Of a DNA stretch of 64,000 nucleotides, positions 36,637 to 45,990 are shown piece after piece. Position 1 is the first letter of the stretch. Every line of letters starts with the position of its first letter. The stretch is from JAKZVK01 sp965248255 (GTDB lineage: Bacteria > Acidobacteriota > Terriglobia > Bryobacterales > UBA6623): contig CBDFIW010000003.1 in the NCBI GenBank assembly GCA_965248255.1, positions 992,001-1,056,000 of the forward strand. The letters run 5' to 3'. The translations under genes and the position numbers were made by a program. Below the pieces are notes generated by a model. That model saw nothing but the letters and a program-made list of their open reading frames with translations, did not search any database and was not told the origin of the DNA.

Positions 36637-36858
36637 CTAATCGTGCCGAAGTGCAACCAAGGGATCGACCTGCGTGGCCCGGTGGGCGGGAATGTGGCAG
36701 GCGAGCATGGCCAACCCAATGATCGCTAGTCCGGCGACGGCAAAGGTGATAGGGTCGGTTGGTGTGACCCCATAAAGCTGATGGGAGATAAGCCTCGTCA
36801 ATGCTATCGACAAGGCAACACCGACGCCGATTCCGAGAAGAGTTAGCCTATTGACTCC
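36637..36858 (-). pseudogene. ADOP/MacB-like ABC permease, C-terminal remnant
   Basis: About 70 codons ending at TAG 36637-36639: LTLLGIGVGVALSIALTRLI, then HQLYGVTPTDPITFAVAGLA and IPAHRATQVDPLVALRHD, the standard C-terminus of acidobacterial orphan permeases. Separated from its N-terminal part (37590-39134) by an IS630 remnant, with roughly 200 codons missing. Confidence 0.85.
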
Positions 36859-36867
36859 CGCATAATA

Positions 36868-37590
36868 TAGAGTCAGTCAAAACAAAGAGAAGACTGTTTC
36901 CAGAAGGCCGTGATCAAACGCGGTTTGCGGTACATGCGGCGGAGTGCCTTGCGGGCCCGCTCGTTCAGCTCGCCGTAGTCTTTCGGACAGACGTTCGGCA
37001 ACTCGTGCTGCTTCCAGTAAGCCCAGATGTATTCCACCGGATTCAACTCCGGCGCATAGGGTGGCAAGTACTCGGTTGCGATGTGGCCTTCGGAGAGTTC
37101 GATGAACTCTTGCACCAGGCGGCTACGGTGCGCCGGCAGCCGATCCCAGACGATCAGCAGCGGGCGATCGATATGACGTACCAACGCCTTGAGAAAGTCG
37201 ATCACTTGCTCTTTGCCGATCGCACCGGGATAGAGCCGGAAGTAGAAGTTACGCAGCGTCAGCCCCGCCGAGACGGAAAGCTTCTCCCAGTTGAAGTTAA
37301 ACTGCAGCACCGGTGTTTGGCCACGTGGCGCCCAGGTGCGGCAGCGATGCGGCTTCTGACTCAATCCGCTTTCGTCGATGAAGACGAGCGTACGGCCTTC
37401 GTTTTGGGCTTTTTTTTAATGCGCTTCCAGGTCTTGCGCTTCCAGGTGCGGATCCGCTCTTCGTTGCGCTCGCGCGCCTTTCCGGCCGGGCGTTGCGGGC
37501 TCCAGTCGAGCGCTCGCAGGATCTTCCAGGCGTGGCCTGCGTGGTATGCGACCCCGAACTCGTCTCCGATCATGCTTCACAACGGAATCC
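36868..37590 (-). mobile_element. IS630-family element remnant with split transposase
   Basis: Only the last two thirds of the transposase remains. Frame 1 (37573 down to about 37410): GVAYHAGHAWKILRALDWSP, a typical IS630 DNA-binding helix, and RKTWKRIKKK. Frame 2 (to 36873): LVFIDESGLSQKPHRCRTWA (first catalytic Asp), LLIVWDRLPAHRS (second Asp) and YLPPYAPELNPVEYIWAYWK (catalytic Glu). The frames join at eight consecutive T (37411-37418; A8 in the mRNA). The N-terminal 100 codons and left end are gone, so it is immobile. It sits in the ADOP permease gene. Confidence 0.82.
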
Positions 37591-39134
37591 TGTTCACCCA
37601 CTCGGCTCAGGTTCCTCGACCCCCCCCCCATCAGAGGCATCCCTCCAGCAATCAACGCGGATTTGATCCCGGGCAGGGTCCTCAGCCGGCTCAAAGCGGA
37701 CTCAGCGAATAACCTTCGCTCATCCGGACTCTGATATTTGGAGCCGGGAAGCATCGCCGCCATGGTCAATAGCTTTTCGTGGTTGAAACCAAACTCGGTG
37801 TGGCTCCCACCGCCCAACATGCTGAGGATCAGGCCCGCACCGCCTAACAGGCCCGTCGTGAGCGCTAATTGCGACACCAGCAGCGCGTGGCGGAAACGCC
37901 GTCCTCCCTTACCGGTCGAAGCGCGCGTGCTCCCCTCCTTGAGGGTGTGGTTCACGTCCACCCGTGAGGCCTGCCACGCCGGCGCCAAGCCGAACAGGAT
38001 CCCGCTGAGACAAGAGACGAGAAACATGAAGGTGAGCGCCTCCCCATCGAGCCGAAGCCCCCCGATGGCCTGCGTCCACTGCGCCGGCATGTAGCCCATC
38101 AGCCCCGCGACACCCAGGTACGCCACTCCGAGTCCGAGCACCCCTCCAAGTAGGGCGACAAGAATGCCCTCAATAAGGAGTTGGCGCACGATCTTGAATC
38201 GGCCGGCCCCCAGCGCCGTCCGCAGCGCCAACTCCTTGCGCCTTTCCAGCGCCCGCGCCAATTGGATATGCGAAACATTCGCGCACGCGATCAAGAACAC
38301 GAAACCGACCGGCAACATGATGAGCAAGCCGTTCACATTGAACCGCTGCGCGATCACGTCTCTCGGTGCCAGCATGTAAGAGCCCCAATCGCCGTTCGTT
38401 TCCGGGTACTCCTGCGCCAGCCGCTCCGCCAGCGTCGAGAACTCCGCCTGCGCCTCCTCAATCGTCCTGCCCGGCTTCAGCCGCGTCCAGACGCGCAAAT
38501 CCCGCACGCCGCGGGACGAGGCGCTCATTTCCTCCTCGGTGAACACCATGGGAACCCACGCTTCCATTTCCCGCCAGAACCCGGTCGGCATCACGCCGAC
38601 GACTGTGTACAGCTCGCTGTTCAGACGAACGCGCGAACCGAGGACCTCCGGGTCGCGGCCCAGCTGCCGCGTCCAGAAGCCCTCGCTGAAAATCGCGACC
38701 TTGTCGTTGCCCCGCACGCCCTCGTCGGCGCGAAAAAAGCGTCCTTCGAGTGCTGGTACGCCAAGTATGGGGAAAAGATTCGTCGTGACTCGTTGTGCCC
38801 GCACCGGAAGCGCCTCGCTACCCCGATCCATGATGAACTGCGAGTAGCGGAACGTCCCCATCGCTTCGAAGACGGTATTCTGCTCCCGGAAATCACGAAG
38901 GTCCGGCGCCGAGATGTTCCTCCGCCGGCCGTCTTTCTTGTTTTCAGCCTGGACGATTACCAGCGTATCGCGGTCCTTGTACTGGAAGCTGCCGACGAGC
39001 GACTGCCGCATCAGGCTGAAAATCGCGGTGTTGGCCCCGATCCCCAAGGCCAACGTCACTGCTGCCACCGCCGTTGTGAGCGGATTCTTGAACAGCATCC
39101 GCAGGCTGCACCTAAGGTCCCGGAGAAACCTCAC
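37590..39134 (-). pseudogene. ADOP/MacB-like ABC permease, N-terminal part
   Basis: Starts MRFLRDLRCSLRMLFKNPLT, then a TM helix with LALGIGANTAIFSLM, a large periplasmic MacB-PCD domain, two further spans (LLIMLPVGFVFLIACANVSH; GVLGLGVAYLGVAGL) and the FtsX core to GGMPLMGGGSRN near 37610, where homology stops and IS630 sequence follows. Full-length ADOPs have about 800 residues; roughly 515 are present. A nine-G tract (37620-37628) lies at the end. Upstream NtrY/NtrC-like genes remain intact. Confidence 0.85.
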
Positions 39135-39578
39135 TCACGCACCTCCGATTTGGGACTGGTGCCGGGAAAGCAGGGGCGGCACTGGCTCTCGGAAAGAGAC
39201 GTTCCCGGTTGGTGTAGACGTCGCTGACGGAAAAAAGTTCGCTCATACTCGAAAAAGATCAGGCACTCTGGTTCGCACCTTGTGCTCGCACAAGCAGACA
39301 CGCAGCGCAAGATGCCCGGCGACTTGAACGCGATTGCCACTCCCCTATTAAACCGGGAGCCATCGACGGACGGCAGAGCTCGCAGAATGATAGGTCCTGA
39401 CGGACGGCGATCCGATGATCCAGCACGTCGGACCGTGACGAGGGCGCTTCCGCGGACCGGAGTTCTCGGAAGTACTGCCGGAGCAAGCATGGTTGGCGGG
39501 AAGGCGATTATCGGCAGCTGCGAACGAGCGGTCCGTCGTGGCTTCAGCAGTTTCAGCCAGTTAACGTGCGAAACCAGG
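39135..39578. other. 440-bp region upstream of the broken permease
   Basis: Contains the probable promoter of the permease; a sigma-54 type site would be expected from the neighbouring regulator but I could not identify a convincing one. Open frames here are shadows. Confidence 0.4.
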
Positions 39579-39960
39579 TTAGACTGCGGCCCACACCGCA
39601 ACGTTCGGGTGAGGGATTACAGTGATGGAAGGATCCGATTCGACCAGCCTGAATTCCGCAAGACGTTCCTCAAACTCAGTCCGCGGCAGAGAGCCCGCCT
39701 GGCCCAGGGCCGCCCCGACGGACTCAAAGCTCATTCGGTATAGCCGCTTCAGATCCGTGGAGTCATACTCGATCCCTGAGTCAGCACTAACCTGGGGGGG
39801 GATTCTGCTCCAGCCTCTCGGAATAGATGAACGAGCTCCTTTCCAATCAGGGGATGCGGAAACACCGCTGCCCACATTGCAGGAATCTGTTCGTACGCGG
39901 GGTTTGGTGGATAACAACAGCTAAATGCGAGGTCCGTACCGGACGAAAAGGTCCGCGAGA
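39579..39960 (-). pseudogene. SAM methyltransferase C-terminal relic with homopolymer frameshift
   Basis: Two minus-strand frames join at a run of eight G on the plus strand (39794-39801). Before it: MWAAVFPHPLIGKELVHLFR and EAGAESP; after it: QVSADSGIEYDSTDLKRLYR, FESVGAALGQAGSLPRTEFE and ITVIPHPNVAVWAAV. The order matches the last 100 residues of class I methyltransferases (REAG region, helical insert, final strand). The SAM-binding half is missing. Confidence 0.55.
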
Positions 39961-40270
39961 TGGCCCTGGAGCACCAGGAAGCCCTGGGCCTCCCGCTCAC
40001 AGAGCCCACGCGGGGCGGAATCCCGGTTTCGGGGGAAAAGAAAGCTTGGCCCAGGGACATCTGAACCGGCGGCTGTTCGGTGACATGCTGCGTCGGATCT
40101 GGGCGCTGCCTGCGCCCGGAGGGTAACGCGGCGAGCGCGGGGCAGCCGGAGCGGGGAGTTGCCGAGAGGCAAGGCCGGAGCGGTGTCGGTAGAGTGGCCG
40201 CTGGCGTTGCCGGAACGCCTTGACCGGACCCGATCTCCTACAGGACCTAGGTATCGAGTAAATAAGGCAG

Positions 40271-40690
40271 TTGATAGGACAACTGGATTACGCGCTTAAG
40301 CACCTCCCGAAAGATCAAAATGGCAGTGAAGTGGCCGCCCGCGGCTACGAGCTTGTAAAACGAGCCGCGGAGGAAGCGGACCTGCAGAAGTTGGTGGAGC
40401 AGGCGCTGGTCAACAAGTCGGATTTGGACCGGAAGGTTAGCGCCAAGCGGAAGAAAGTCGTTCATAAGAAAGAAGCTGCCAAGAAAACTGTCAAGAAAGC
40501 CGCGAAGAAAGGTCCCCTTGAAGAGAGGAAAGGCCAAGAAGACAACAAAGGTGGGTGGAGGCCGAAGTCGAACAGTGCTTTGAGGAATAAGACAATCGGG
40601 CTAAAGGTCGGCCCGCATGTCAATGCATTGTGCAGAAGGCGCCCGAAAAGCTTGGGCAAGGGACATCCGCCGGACGCGCCACGTCGGTGA
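40271..40690 (+). CDS. possible small basic protein with lysine/alanine-rich tail
   Basis: Begins at TTG 40271 (MIGQLDYALKHLPKDQNGSE), helical to residue 50, then a histone-H1-like stretch VSAKRKKVVHKKEAAKKTVK and KAAKKGPLEERK. Such tails bind DNA non-specifically in some bacterial proteins. The remaining 45 residues look non-coding, there is no good ribosome site and the region is full of relics, so the call is weak. Confidence 0.35.
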   Translation: MIGQLDYALKHLPKDQNGSEVAARGYELVKRAAEEADLQKLVEQALVNKSDLDRKVSAKRKKVVHKKEAAKKTVKKAAKKGPLEERKGQEDNKGGWRPKSNSALRNKTIGLKVGPHVNALCRRRPKSLGKGHPPDAPRR

Positions 40691-40701
40691 TTTCACCTTA
40701 A

Positions 40702-41155
40702 TCAGGATGGAGTTCTTTGCGGCTTCCGCTCGGCCAATTTCGTTCGCCCGCGTCTTTTCGAGATACATTGCGGCGATGTCAACTTATTGAATCCCGCTTC
40801 CGGACCCGTTGCGGTTCTGAAGTTGCCCATCACTCCCGAGCCTACCAGTTGCTTCCAGCCCAGGCGTTCATAGACCCGACGAGCGACAGGATTGTCCGTC
40901 GCCAGGAAAAGTGCCTCCCCGCCTTGGTCAAAGAATGAATCCCGCGCCAGCCGACATAGCTCGGCCGCAATGCCGCGCCCCCGATAGTGCGCCGGCGTAA
41001 CGACCTCACTCCCCCCCCCCCCAACCGCCGGTCCCCCTTTGGAACCGTTAGATGGGAACTGCCGGCTACCTCTTCTCCATCCCAGGCCAGATAATACGTG
41101 TCCTCATTGGAATGGCCCGAAAAGCGAGACCAGTAGAGAAGGGACAATGAACCAG
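40702..41155 (-). pseudogene. GNAT-family N-acetyltransferase, truncated and frameshifted
   Basis: The 5' part (about 41155 to 41023) reads YWSRFSGHSNEDTYYLAWDG and EEVAGSSHLTVPKGDRRL; a tract of twelve C on the plus strand (41011-41022) then shifts the frame; the 3' part reads VVTPAHYRGRGIAAELCRLA (acetyl-CoA motif A), FLATDNPVARRVYERLGWKQ (motif B) and ends at TGA 40702-40704. The N-terminus is cut by the adjacent IS3 element. Normal GNAT length is about 150-250 residues; roughly 140 remain. Confidence 0.75.
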
Positions 41156-41175
41156 GGAACGGTAAGGAGGTTCGA

Positions 41176-41561
41176 TTGTCTCGAAGACGATTCACGAAGG
41201 AGTTCAAGCTGGCGGCCGTCCGGCGGCTCGAAGCCGGCGAGTCCGGCTCGGCTCTCGCGCGCGAGCTGGAGGTGAAGCGCGAAAAGCTCTACGACTGGCT
41301 GGCACAAGTCGAGCGCTACGGCGTCGAGGAAGCCTTTCCCGGCGCGGGGCGCGTCCCGGCGGCAGCGCCCGTGTCGAGCCCGGCCACGAAGCCCAGGCCC
41401 GCCTCGCGGAGCTGGAACGCAAAGTCGGCCGCCAGGCCATGGAGATTGATTTTTTGTCCGCAGCCTTGCGGCGTGTCGAGGATCTGCGCCGGCCGAGCAT
41501 CGTCAGTGGAACCGGCGCGTCGCTGAGGAAGTACGGGCCGCAAGGCGGCAAGGCAACATGA
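41176..41561 (+). pseudogene. IS3-family orfA (HTH/leucine-zipper) with frameshift
   Basis: N-terminal HTH: RRFTKEFKLAAVRRLEAGES and ALARELEVKREKLYDWLAQV. Near 41345 the frame changes; the second frame gives RLAELERKVGRQAMEIDFLS and AALRRVEDLR, the leucine zipper expected in orfA, ending at TGA 41559-41561 that overlaps the orfB ATG. The break is inside orfA, not at the usual orfA-orfB slippage site. Confidence 0.75.
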
Positions 41562-42388
41562 GCACGCTGAGCACGCGCGATTTGTGCCGCTTGAGCGGAC
41601 TGGCGCGAGCCAGCCTCTACCGCCAGGCCAAACCCGACAGCGAGCAGGTCGGGGAACTGCGGCAGGCCATTGTCCACGCCGCCTTGGACCATCCGGCCTA
41701 CGGCACCCGGCGGACGACCCAACAGCTGCGCCGTCAAAAGCTGCTGGTCAATCGCAAGCGCGTGCAACGGGTGATGCGCGAAGAGAAGCTCTTGCGGCGA
41801 CGTCGCCGCACCGTTCCGCGAACGACCGATTCGAAGCACTCGCTGCGGCGTTATGAAAACCTGACGCGCGATTTCCAACCCACGGGTCCCAACAAACTGT
41901 GGGGCTCCGATCTCAGCTACGTACGATTGGGAAACCACTTCGTCTATGTGGCGGTGGTGTTGGACGTGTATTCGCGGCGCGTGGTGGGCTGGGCCGTGGG
42001 TCCGAACCTGAAAACCGAATTGCCGCTGGCGGCGCTGCAACAAGCGTTGAGCAGCCGGCGTCCGGCGCCGGGCTGGATTCATCATTCCGATCAAGGTTCG
42101 CAGTACGCCGCGGAAGCTTATGTAGCCACCCTGCGGCAAGCGGGCGCGAGGATATCGATGAGCCGCAAGGGCTGCCCGCAGGACAACGCGTACGTGGAAA
42201 GCTTTTTCAAGACTTTGAAAAGCGAGGAAGTCGACTGCAGCGAGTATGAAAGTTTGGCCCAGGCGCAGGCCGAGATCGGCGCTTATATTGAGCGGGAATA
42301 CAATCGTACGCGATTGCATTCGGCGCTGGGCTATCGGCCGCCGCAAGAGTATGAGCGGCTGTGGGAAGAGGCGGCTAACGCCGCCTGA
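41558..42388 (+). CDS. IS3-family transposase orfB
   Basis: 276 residues. HTH_21-type segment (HPAYGTRRTTQQLRRQKLLV) and an rve integrase core with the DDE triad: LWGSDLSYVRLGNHFVYV, GWIHHSDQGSQYAAEAYV and DNAYVESFFKTLKSEEV. The final IEREYNRTRLHSALGYRPPQ is the standard IS3 end. ORF intact, but productive transposase needs fusion with orfA, which is frameshifted. Confidence 0.9.
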   Translation: MSTLSTRDLCRLSGLARASLYRQAKPDSEQVGELRQAIVHAALDHPAYGTRRTTQQLRRQKLLVNRKRVQRVMREEKLLRRRRRTVPRTTDSKHSLRRYENLTRDFQPTGPNKLWGSDLSYVRLGNHFVYVAVVLDVYSRRVVGWAVGPNLKTELPLAALQQALSSRRPAPGWIHHSDQGSQYAAEAYVATLRQAGARISMSRKGCPQDNAYVESFFKTLKSEEVDCSEYESLAQAQAEIGAYIEREYNRTRLHSALGYRPPQEYERLWEEAANAA

Positions 42389-42579
42389 GTTTTCTTAAGG
42401 CATGAGCAGATCTATCGATCCGATGGCGCAGCACAAGGCGGGATGCGGCCTCAGTAGGCGAGCACCCCGCCCTCATCGTTGCGATGAGTCTGCGGCCGGG
42501 TATTCCTTGGTGGGTTGCTCTCCAGCAGAGCCCGCCTCCGCTTCCCCGGATGAGTTGATCATGCCCCCATTGGGCTGGA

Positions 42580-42842
42580 TTGGCTATCCTTTTTCAGTCA
42601 ACCGCGACCCGTCCCTACTTTCTTGGCCTCGCCACAGGGGTCCACTCCACCAATACATCTCCTTCTACTGCGACGACATCCGCGAGACAGTCGCCGAACT
42701 GGCAGGTCGAGGAGTCGAGTTCACCGACGAGGTGGCGGACCGAGGATATGGGCTGGCAACGCACTTCAAGGTACCGGGTGGCTTCACCGTTGAGTTGTAC
42801 CAGCCTCATTACCAGCGCAAGCCACGCCTGTCAGATCGCTAG
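42580..42842 (+). pseudogene. VOC (glyoxalase-like) protein, C-terminal remnant
   Basis: LHQYISFYCDDIRETVAELA, GRGVEFTDEVADRGYGLATH and FKVPGGFTVELYQPHYQRK are the second beta-alpha-beta-beta-beta unit of a VOC-fold protein. The first half is absent and replaced by non-homologous sequence next to the IS3 element, so it appears truncated by that insertion. The frame upstream to 42402 is open but not protein-like. The 180 bp after the stop show only fragments. Confidence 0.65.
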
Positions 42843-43019
42843 AGAGCTGTCTTGTGTTCGCCACCTATCAGTCGGATCTCGTTTACGAGATCAGAAAAGC
42901 AGACGGACAAACGTTCTTCGCGATGGCGTTCTTGAGGGCGAGAGTCTCGACAAGCGCATTGAGCAAGGCCGGCTCAAGATTCTCAAAGCGCTCGGCATTG
43001 CGTTTTTGGAGGAGATTCC

Positions 43020-44864
43020 TTGCCTGAGCACCTGCTCATTGGCCTCACGCTGATTCTCGTTCTGGGAATCGCGGCGCGTTGGATCGCCTGGAGATTGCAC
43101 CTTCCTTCGATCCTGCTGTTGCTTCTCAGCGGCATAACGGTTGGACCCCTCACCGGCCTCTTGAATCCGGATGAGGTCTTTGGAGATTTGCTTCTCCCGC
43201 TGGTGTCGATGTCCGTTGCCGTGATTCTCTTCGAGGGCGGTCTCAGTTTGAGCCTCACGGACCTTCGAGAGATCGGATCGATCGTTCGGAACCTTGTGAC
43301 GCTGGGGGTTCTGGTCACTTGGGTCATCACGACCGGCGCGGCCTACCTCATCCTAGGTTTTGATTTCGCTCTAGCGCTCTTGTTGGGTGCGATCTTGGTT
43401 GTGACCGGGCCGACCGTGGTCATTCCGCTGCTGCGTCACGTGCGGCCCAAGGGGCAGATCGGAAGCATTGTCAAGTGGGAGGGCATACTAAACGACCCGG
43501 TCGGTGCGCTGCTGGCGGTTTTGGTCTACGAGGCGATCCTGGCGGGTGGGTTTCATGGTGGCCCGAGAGCGATTGCGCAGCAATTCTTTACTTCCGTGGC
43601 CGCCGGTTGCTTGGTTGGTTTCGCGGGCGCTGCGCTGATGATCGTTCTCCTGAAGTACTACTGGATTCCAGACTTTTTGCAAAACGCTTTCTCTCTGATG
43701 ATGGTGGTGAGCGTCTTTACGGTCTCCAACATCTGGGAGGCTGAATCGGGCTTGTTAGCCACGACAGTCATGGGGATTGCGCTGGCCAACCAAAAGATTT
43801 GTCCGGTCAAACACATTGTCGAGTTCAAAGAAAACCTCCGAGTACTGATGATCTCAAGCATTTTCATCATCTTGGCTGCGCGATTGCAGATTAGTGATTT
43901 AGTGGAGGTGGGATCCAGCGGAGTTCTGTTTCTGGCCGTCCTGATGGCGGTGGCTCGGCCGGCGGCTGTGGCCGTCTCCACCATGGGGTCGCAGCTTAGC
44001 TCGCCGGAGCGCAAATTCCTGGCGTGGATGGCGCCGCGCGGCATCGTCGCGGCGGCGGTCTCCTCCATTTTCGCTGCTAGGTTGAGCGAAGCCGGCTTTG
44101 CGCAGGCGGAGCGTCTGCTGCCGGTCACATTCTTCGTGATCATTGGAACGGTGACAATCTACGGCCTGGGAGCTTTCCCCGTAGCGCGGATGCTCAAGGT
44201 GGCGCAACCCCATCCTCAGGGAGCGCTGATCGTGGGAGCGCACACGTGGACCCGCGCCATTGCCCGAGCTCTCGAACGGGAAGACATTCGCGTCGTGCTG
44301 GTGGACAGCAACCGCGCGAACGTAGCGACCGCTCGCCTGGCGGGGCTGCACGCACGCTATGGCGCAATCCTTTCCGAGCAGGTCCTCGACGAGATCGACC
44401 TGTATGGCATCAGCCGTCTGTTGGCTCTGACGTCGAACGACGATGCCAATTCACTTGCGGCCTTGCACTTTTCCGAGATTTTCGGTCGTGCCGAGGTCTA
44501 CCAACTCTCGCCCGGCAATGGTGACTCGGCTGGCAGGAAATCGACCTCTCCAGGGCATTTGAATGGCAGATTTCTGTTCGGGGCGGAGGCCACCTACGAT
44601 CGCCTGTCGCGAATGTTCGATGCCGGGGCGACCGTAAAAACGACCCGGATCACTGAGAGATTCAACTATCGGGCGTTTCGAGAACTCTATGGGGACTCCG
44701 CGGTTCCAATGTTTGTGATCAGCGACAGAGGAGACCTGGCGGTCGCCACGGCAGCGAGTGCTCCCAAACCTCGCGCCGGACAGAGCCTCGTGAGCGCGAT
44801 CATGCCTGATGACAACGAACAGGCTGGCGGAGGTCGGCAAGACAGTGATGCTTCTGGTCAGTAA
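43020..44864 (+). CDS. NhaP-type cation/proton antiporter with C-terminal TrkA-N-like domain
   Basis: 614 residues. TTG start 43020 follows TTGGAGGAG at good spacing. About 12 hydrophobic spans (residues 5-395) of the CPA1 Na/H exchanger fold; VILFEGGLSLSL and GPTVVIPLLRHVRP with IVKWEGILNDPVGALLA are typical, the ND pair probably forming the ion site, and WMAPRGIVAAAVSS is the late conserved helix. Residues 400-560 form a Rossmann-like regulatory domain (GALIVGAHTWTRAIARALER; VVLVDSNRANVATARLAGLH), probably nucleotide-responsive. Exchanges Na+ or K+ for H+ across the inner membrane. Confidence 0.88.
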   Translation: MPEHLLIGLTLILVLGIAARWIAWRLHLPSILLLLLSGITVGPLTGLLNPDEVFGDLLLPLVSMSVAVILFEGGLSLSLTDLREIGSIVRNLVTLGVLVTWVITTGAAYLILGFDFALALLLGAILVVTGPTVVIPLLRHVRPKGQIGSIVKWEGILNDPVGALLAVLVYEAILAGGFHGGPRAIAQQFFTSVAAGCLVGFAGAALMIVLLKYYWIPDFLQNAFSLMMVVSVFTVSNIWEAESGLLATTVMGIALANQKICPVKHIVEFKENLRVLMISSIFIILAARLQISDLVEVGSSGVLFLAVLMAVARPAAVAVSTMGSQLSSPERKFLAWMAPRGIVAAAVSSIFAARLSEAGFAQAERLLPVTFFVIIGTVTIYGLGAFPVARMLKVAQPHPQGALIVGAHTWTRAIARALEREDIRVVLVDSNRANVATARLAGLHARYGAILSEQVLDEIDLYGISRLLALTSNDDANSLAALHFSEIFGRAEVYQLSPGNGDSAGRKSTSPGHLNGRFLFGAEATYDRLSRMFDAGATVKTTRITERFNYRAFRELYGDSAVPMFVISDRGDLAVATAASAPKPRAGQSLVSAIMPDDNEQAGGGRQDSDASGQ

Positions 44865-45163
44865 CCCTGTGCCTGCGGCTCACGCCGGTCAGTAAAAGAT
44901 GTTCGGCGTTTTGACCGAAATCAGTGGTGAGACTAGCAGGAGTGGGTTTCCCAGCGGGTTGTCGGCCTGTGGCCCTCTGAGCAATGTAGAGACTCGAGAC
45001 GCGCCGCGCCGTTGTGCTCAGATTCGCGAGGGCAGCTGTTCCGTTGCAAGTGTCCGGACAGCAGGTGAATCGCCTACTTCAGGAGTGACGGAGGTTGAAG
45101 ACCGGAACGTAGGGCCCAGCGCCGTCCGGACGAAAGCCGTAGTTTCGGTTTCCTGACAGGTAC

Positions 45164-45736
45164 TTAGCGGGGGCCGCGCCCGCGCCCGCGACCCTGTCCA
45201 CGACCGAGGCCGGGGCTAACCTGCCCTCGGATCTCACCTGTGGGGAACAAGTCACTGTGAACGTTGACGTAAGCGCTCCGTTGCTGGAGCGCTCGAACAA
45301 ACTCATCGAACTCCTCGGTCATCACCCCTTGGTTGGCGGGCCCAACGATCTGTAGCGCCATAACAGTGCCGCTGACGGTCCCAGCAGGCGAGTCTGGGCA
45401 ATCGGGCGTTCCAGCAGGGCCGTTGCCCAGGTCCGTGCAGAGAAACGCCATTACCCCTCCGTTCACGCCTGGCTGGCCGAGATGAATGTGAGCCTGAGTC
45501 ACCTCCCCTTCCAGATCGGAATAGCTGAGCTCATAGCTGAGCGACATACCATCCGGGCTGAGTTGACCTTTGAAGGCTCCTCTCCCCGTCGTCATCACGA
45601 CCGGTACTTCTTGCGACCCGCCCAGACGAGCACCCAGGTTGACTGGGCCACGGCCTTGAGCCGACATGGGGATTGCGGAGATAAGGGAGACGGCCGTTAA
45701 GAGAGCCCCGATTACCAGGTTCGATTGTGGTCTCAT
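45164..45736 (-). CDS. secreted CHRD-domain protein
   Basis: 190 residues. Signal peptide (VIGALLTAVSLISAIPMSAQ), then a CHRD domain: LGGSQEVPVVMTTGRGAFKG, LSYELSYSDLEGEVTQAHIH, LGQPGVNGGVMAFLC and YVNVHSDLFPTGEIRGQV. CHRD is an immunoglobulin-like binding domain found in chordin and in bacterial secreted proteins. Two cysteines (LCTDLG, PDCPDSP) could form a disulfide. The tail GRGQGRGRGRGPR is repetitive. Role unknown. Confidence 0.88.
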   Translation of the reverse strand: MRPQSNLVIGALLTAVSLISAIPMSAQGRGPVNLGARLGGSQEVPVVMTTGRGAFKGQLSPDGMSLSYELSYSDLEGEVTQAHIHLGQPGVNGGVMAFLCTDLGNGPAGTPDCPDSPAGTVSGTVMALQIVGPANQGVMTEEFDEFVRALQQRSAYVNVHSDLFPTGEIRGQVSPGLGRGQGRGRGRGPR

Positions 45737-45990
45737 TTGGTTTGCTCTAGAGTTAATGATTCAGTATCCAACTCTTCCCATGTACACTCCTTGGATTCGA
45801 TTGTCAAGCTCAGGCTGTACTAGTACTTCTTGGGGGAAGTCGCCCGCCTGCTCCCTGGGGTTCTTCGCGCCGCCCAAACTTCGTTCAGTCTCGTGAGAAT
45901 GGGAGGGTTCATGGGTCGTGTTAGTTTAATTCAACGACACTCGCTGACATTCCGTTGCCGTCGGCTTCCGCGGAACAGGAGAGGCCTCCA

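Larger units (their letters stand above)
41160..42400 (+). mobile_element. IS3-family insertion sequence
   Basis: About 1.24 kb carrying orfA and orfB with an ATGA overlap, inserted between a GNAT relic on the left and a VOC relic on the right, both truncated at its borders. Terminal inverted repeats could not be fixed by eye, so the ends are approximate. orfA has a frameshift, so the copy is probably inactive. Confidence 0.75.

Noticed and set aside
39918..40066. Plus-strand coding-like stretch (PDEKVREMALEHQEALGLPL)
   Set aside because: No start codon, under 50 codons and no recognised family; surrounded by relics, so not annotated as a gene.
42843..43019. Possible short ORFs between the VOC relic and the antiporter
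   Set aside because: Coding-like pieces appear in two different frames with no common product; too short to support.
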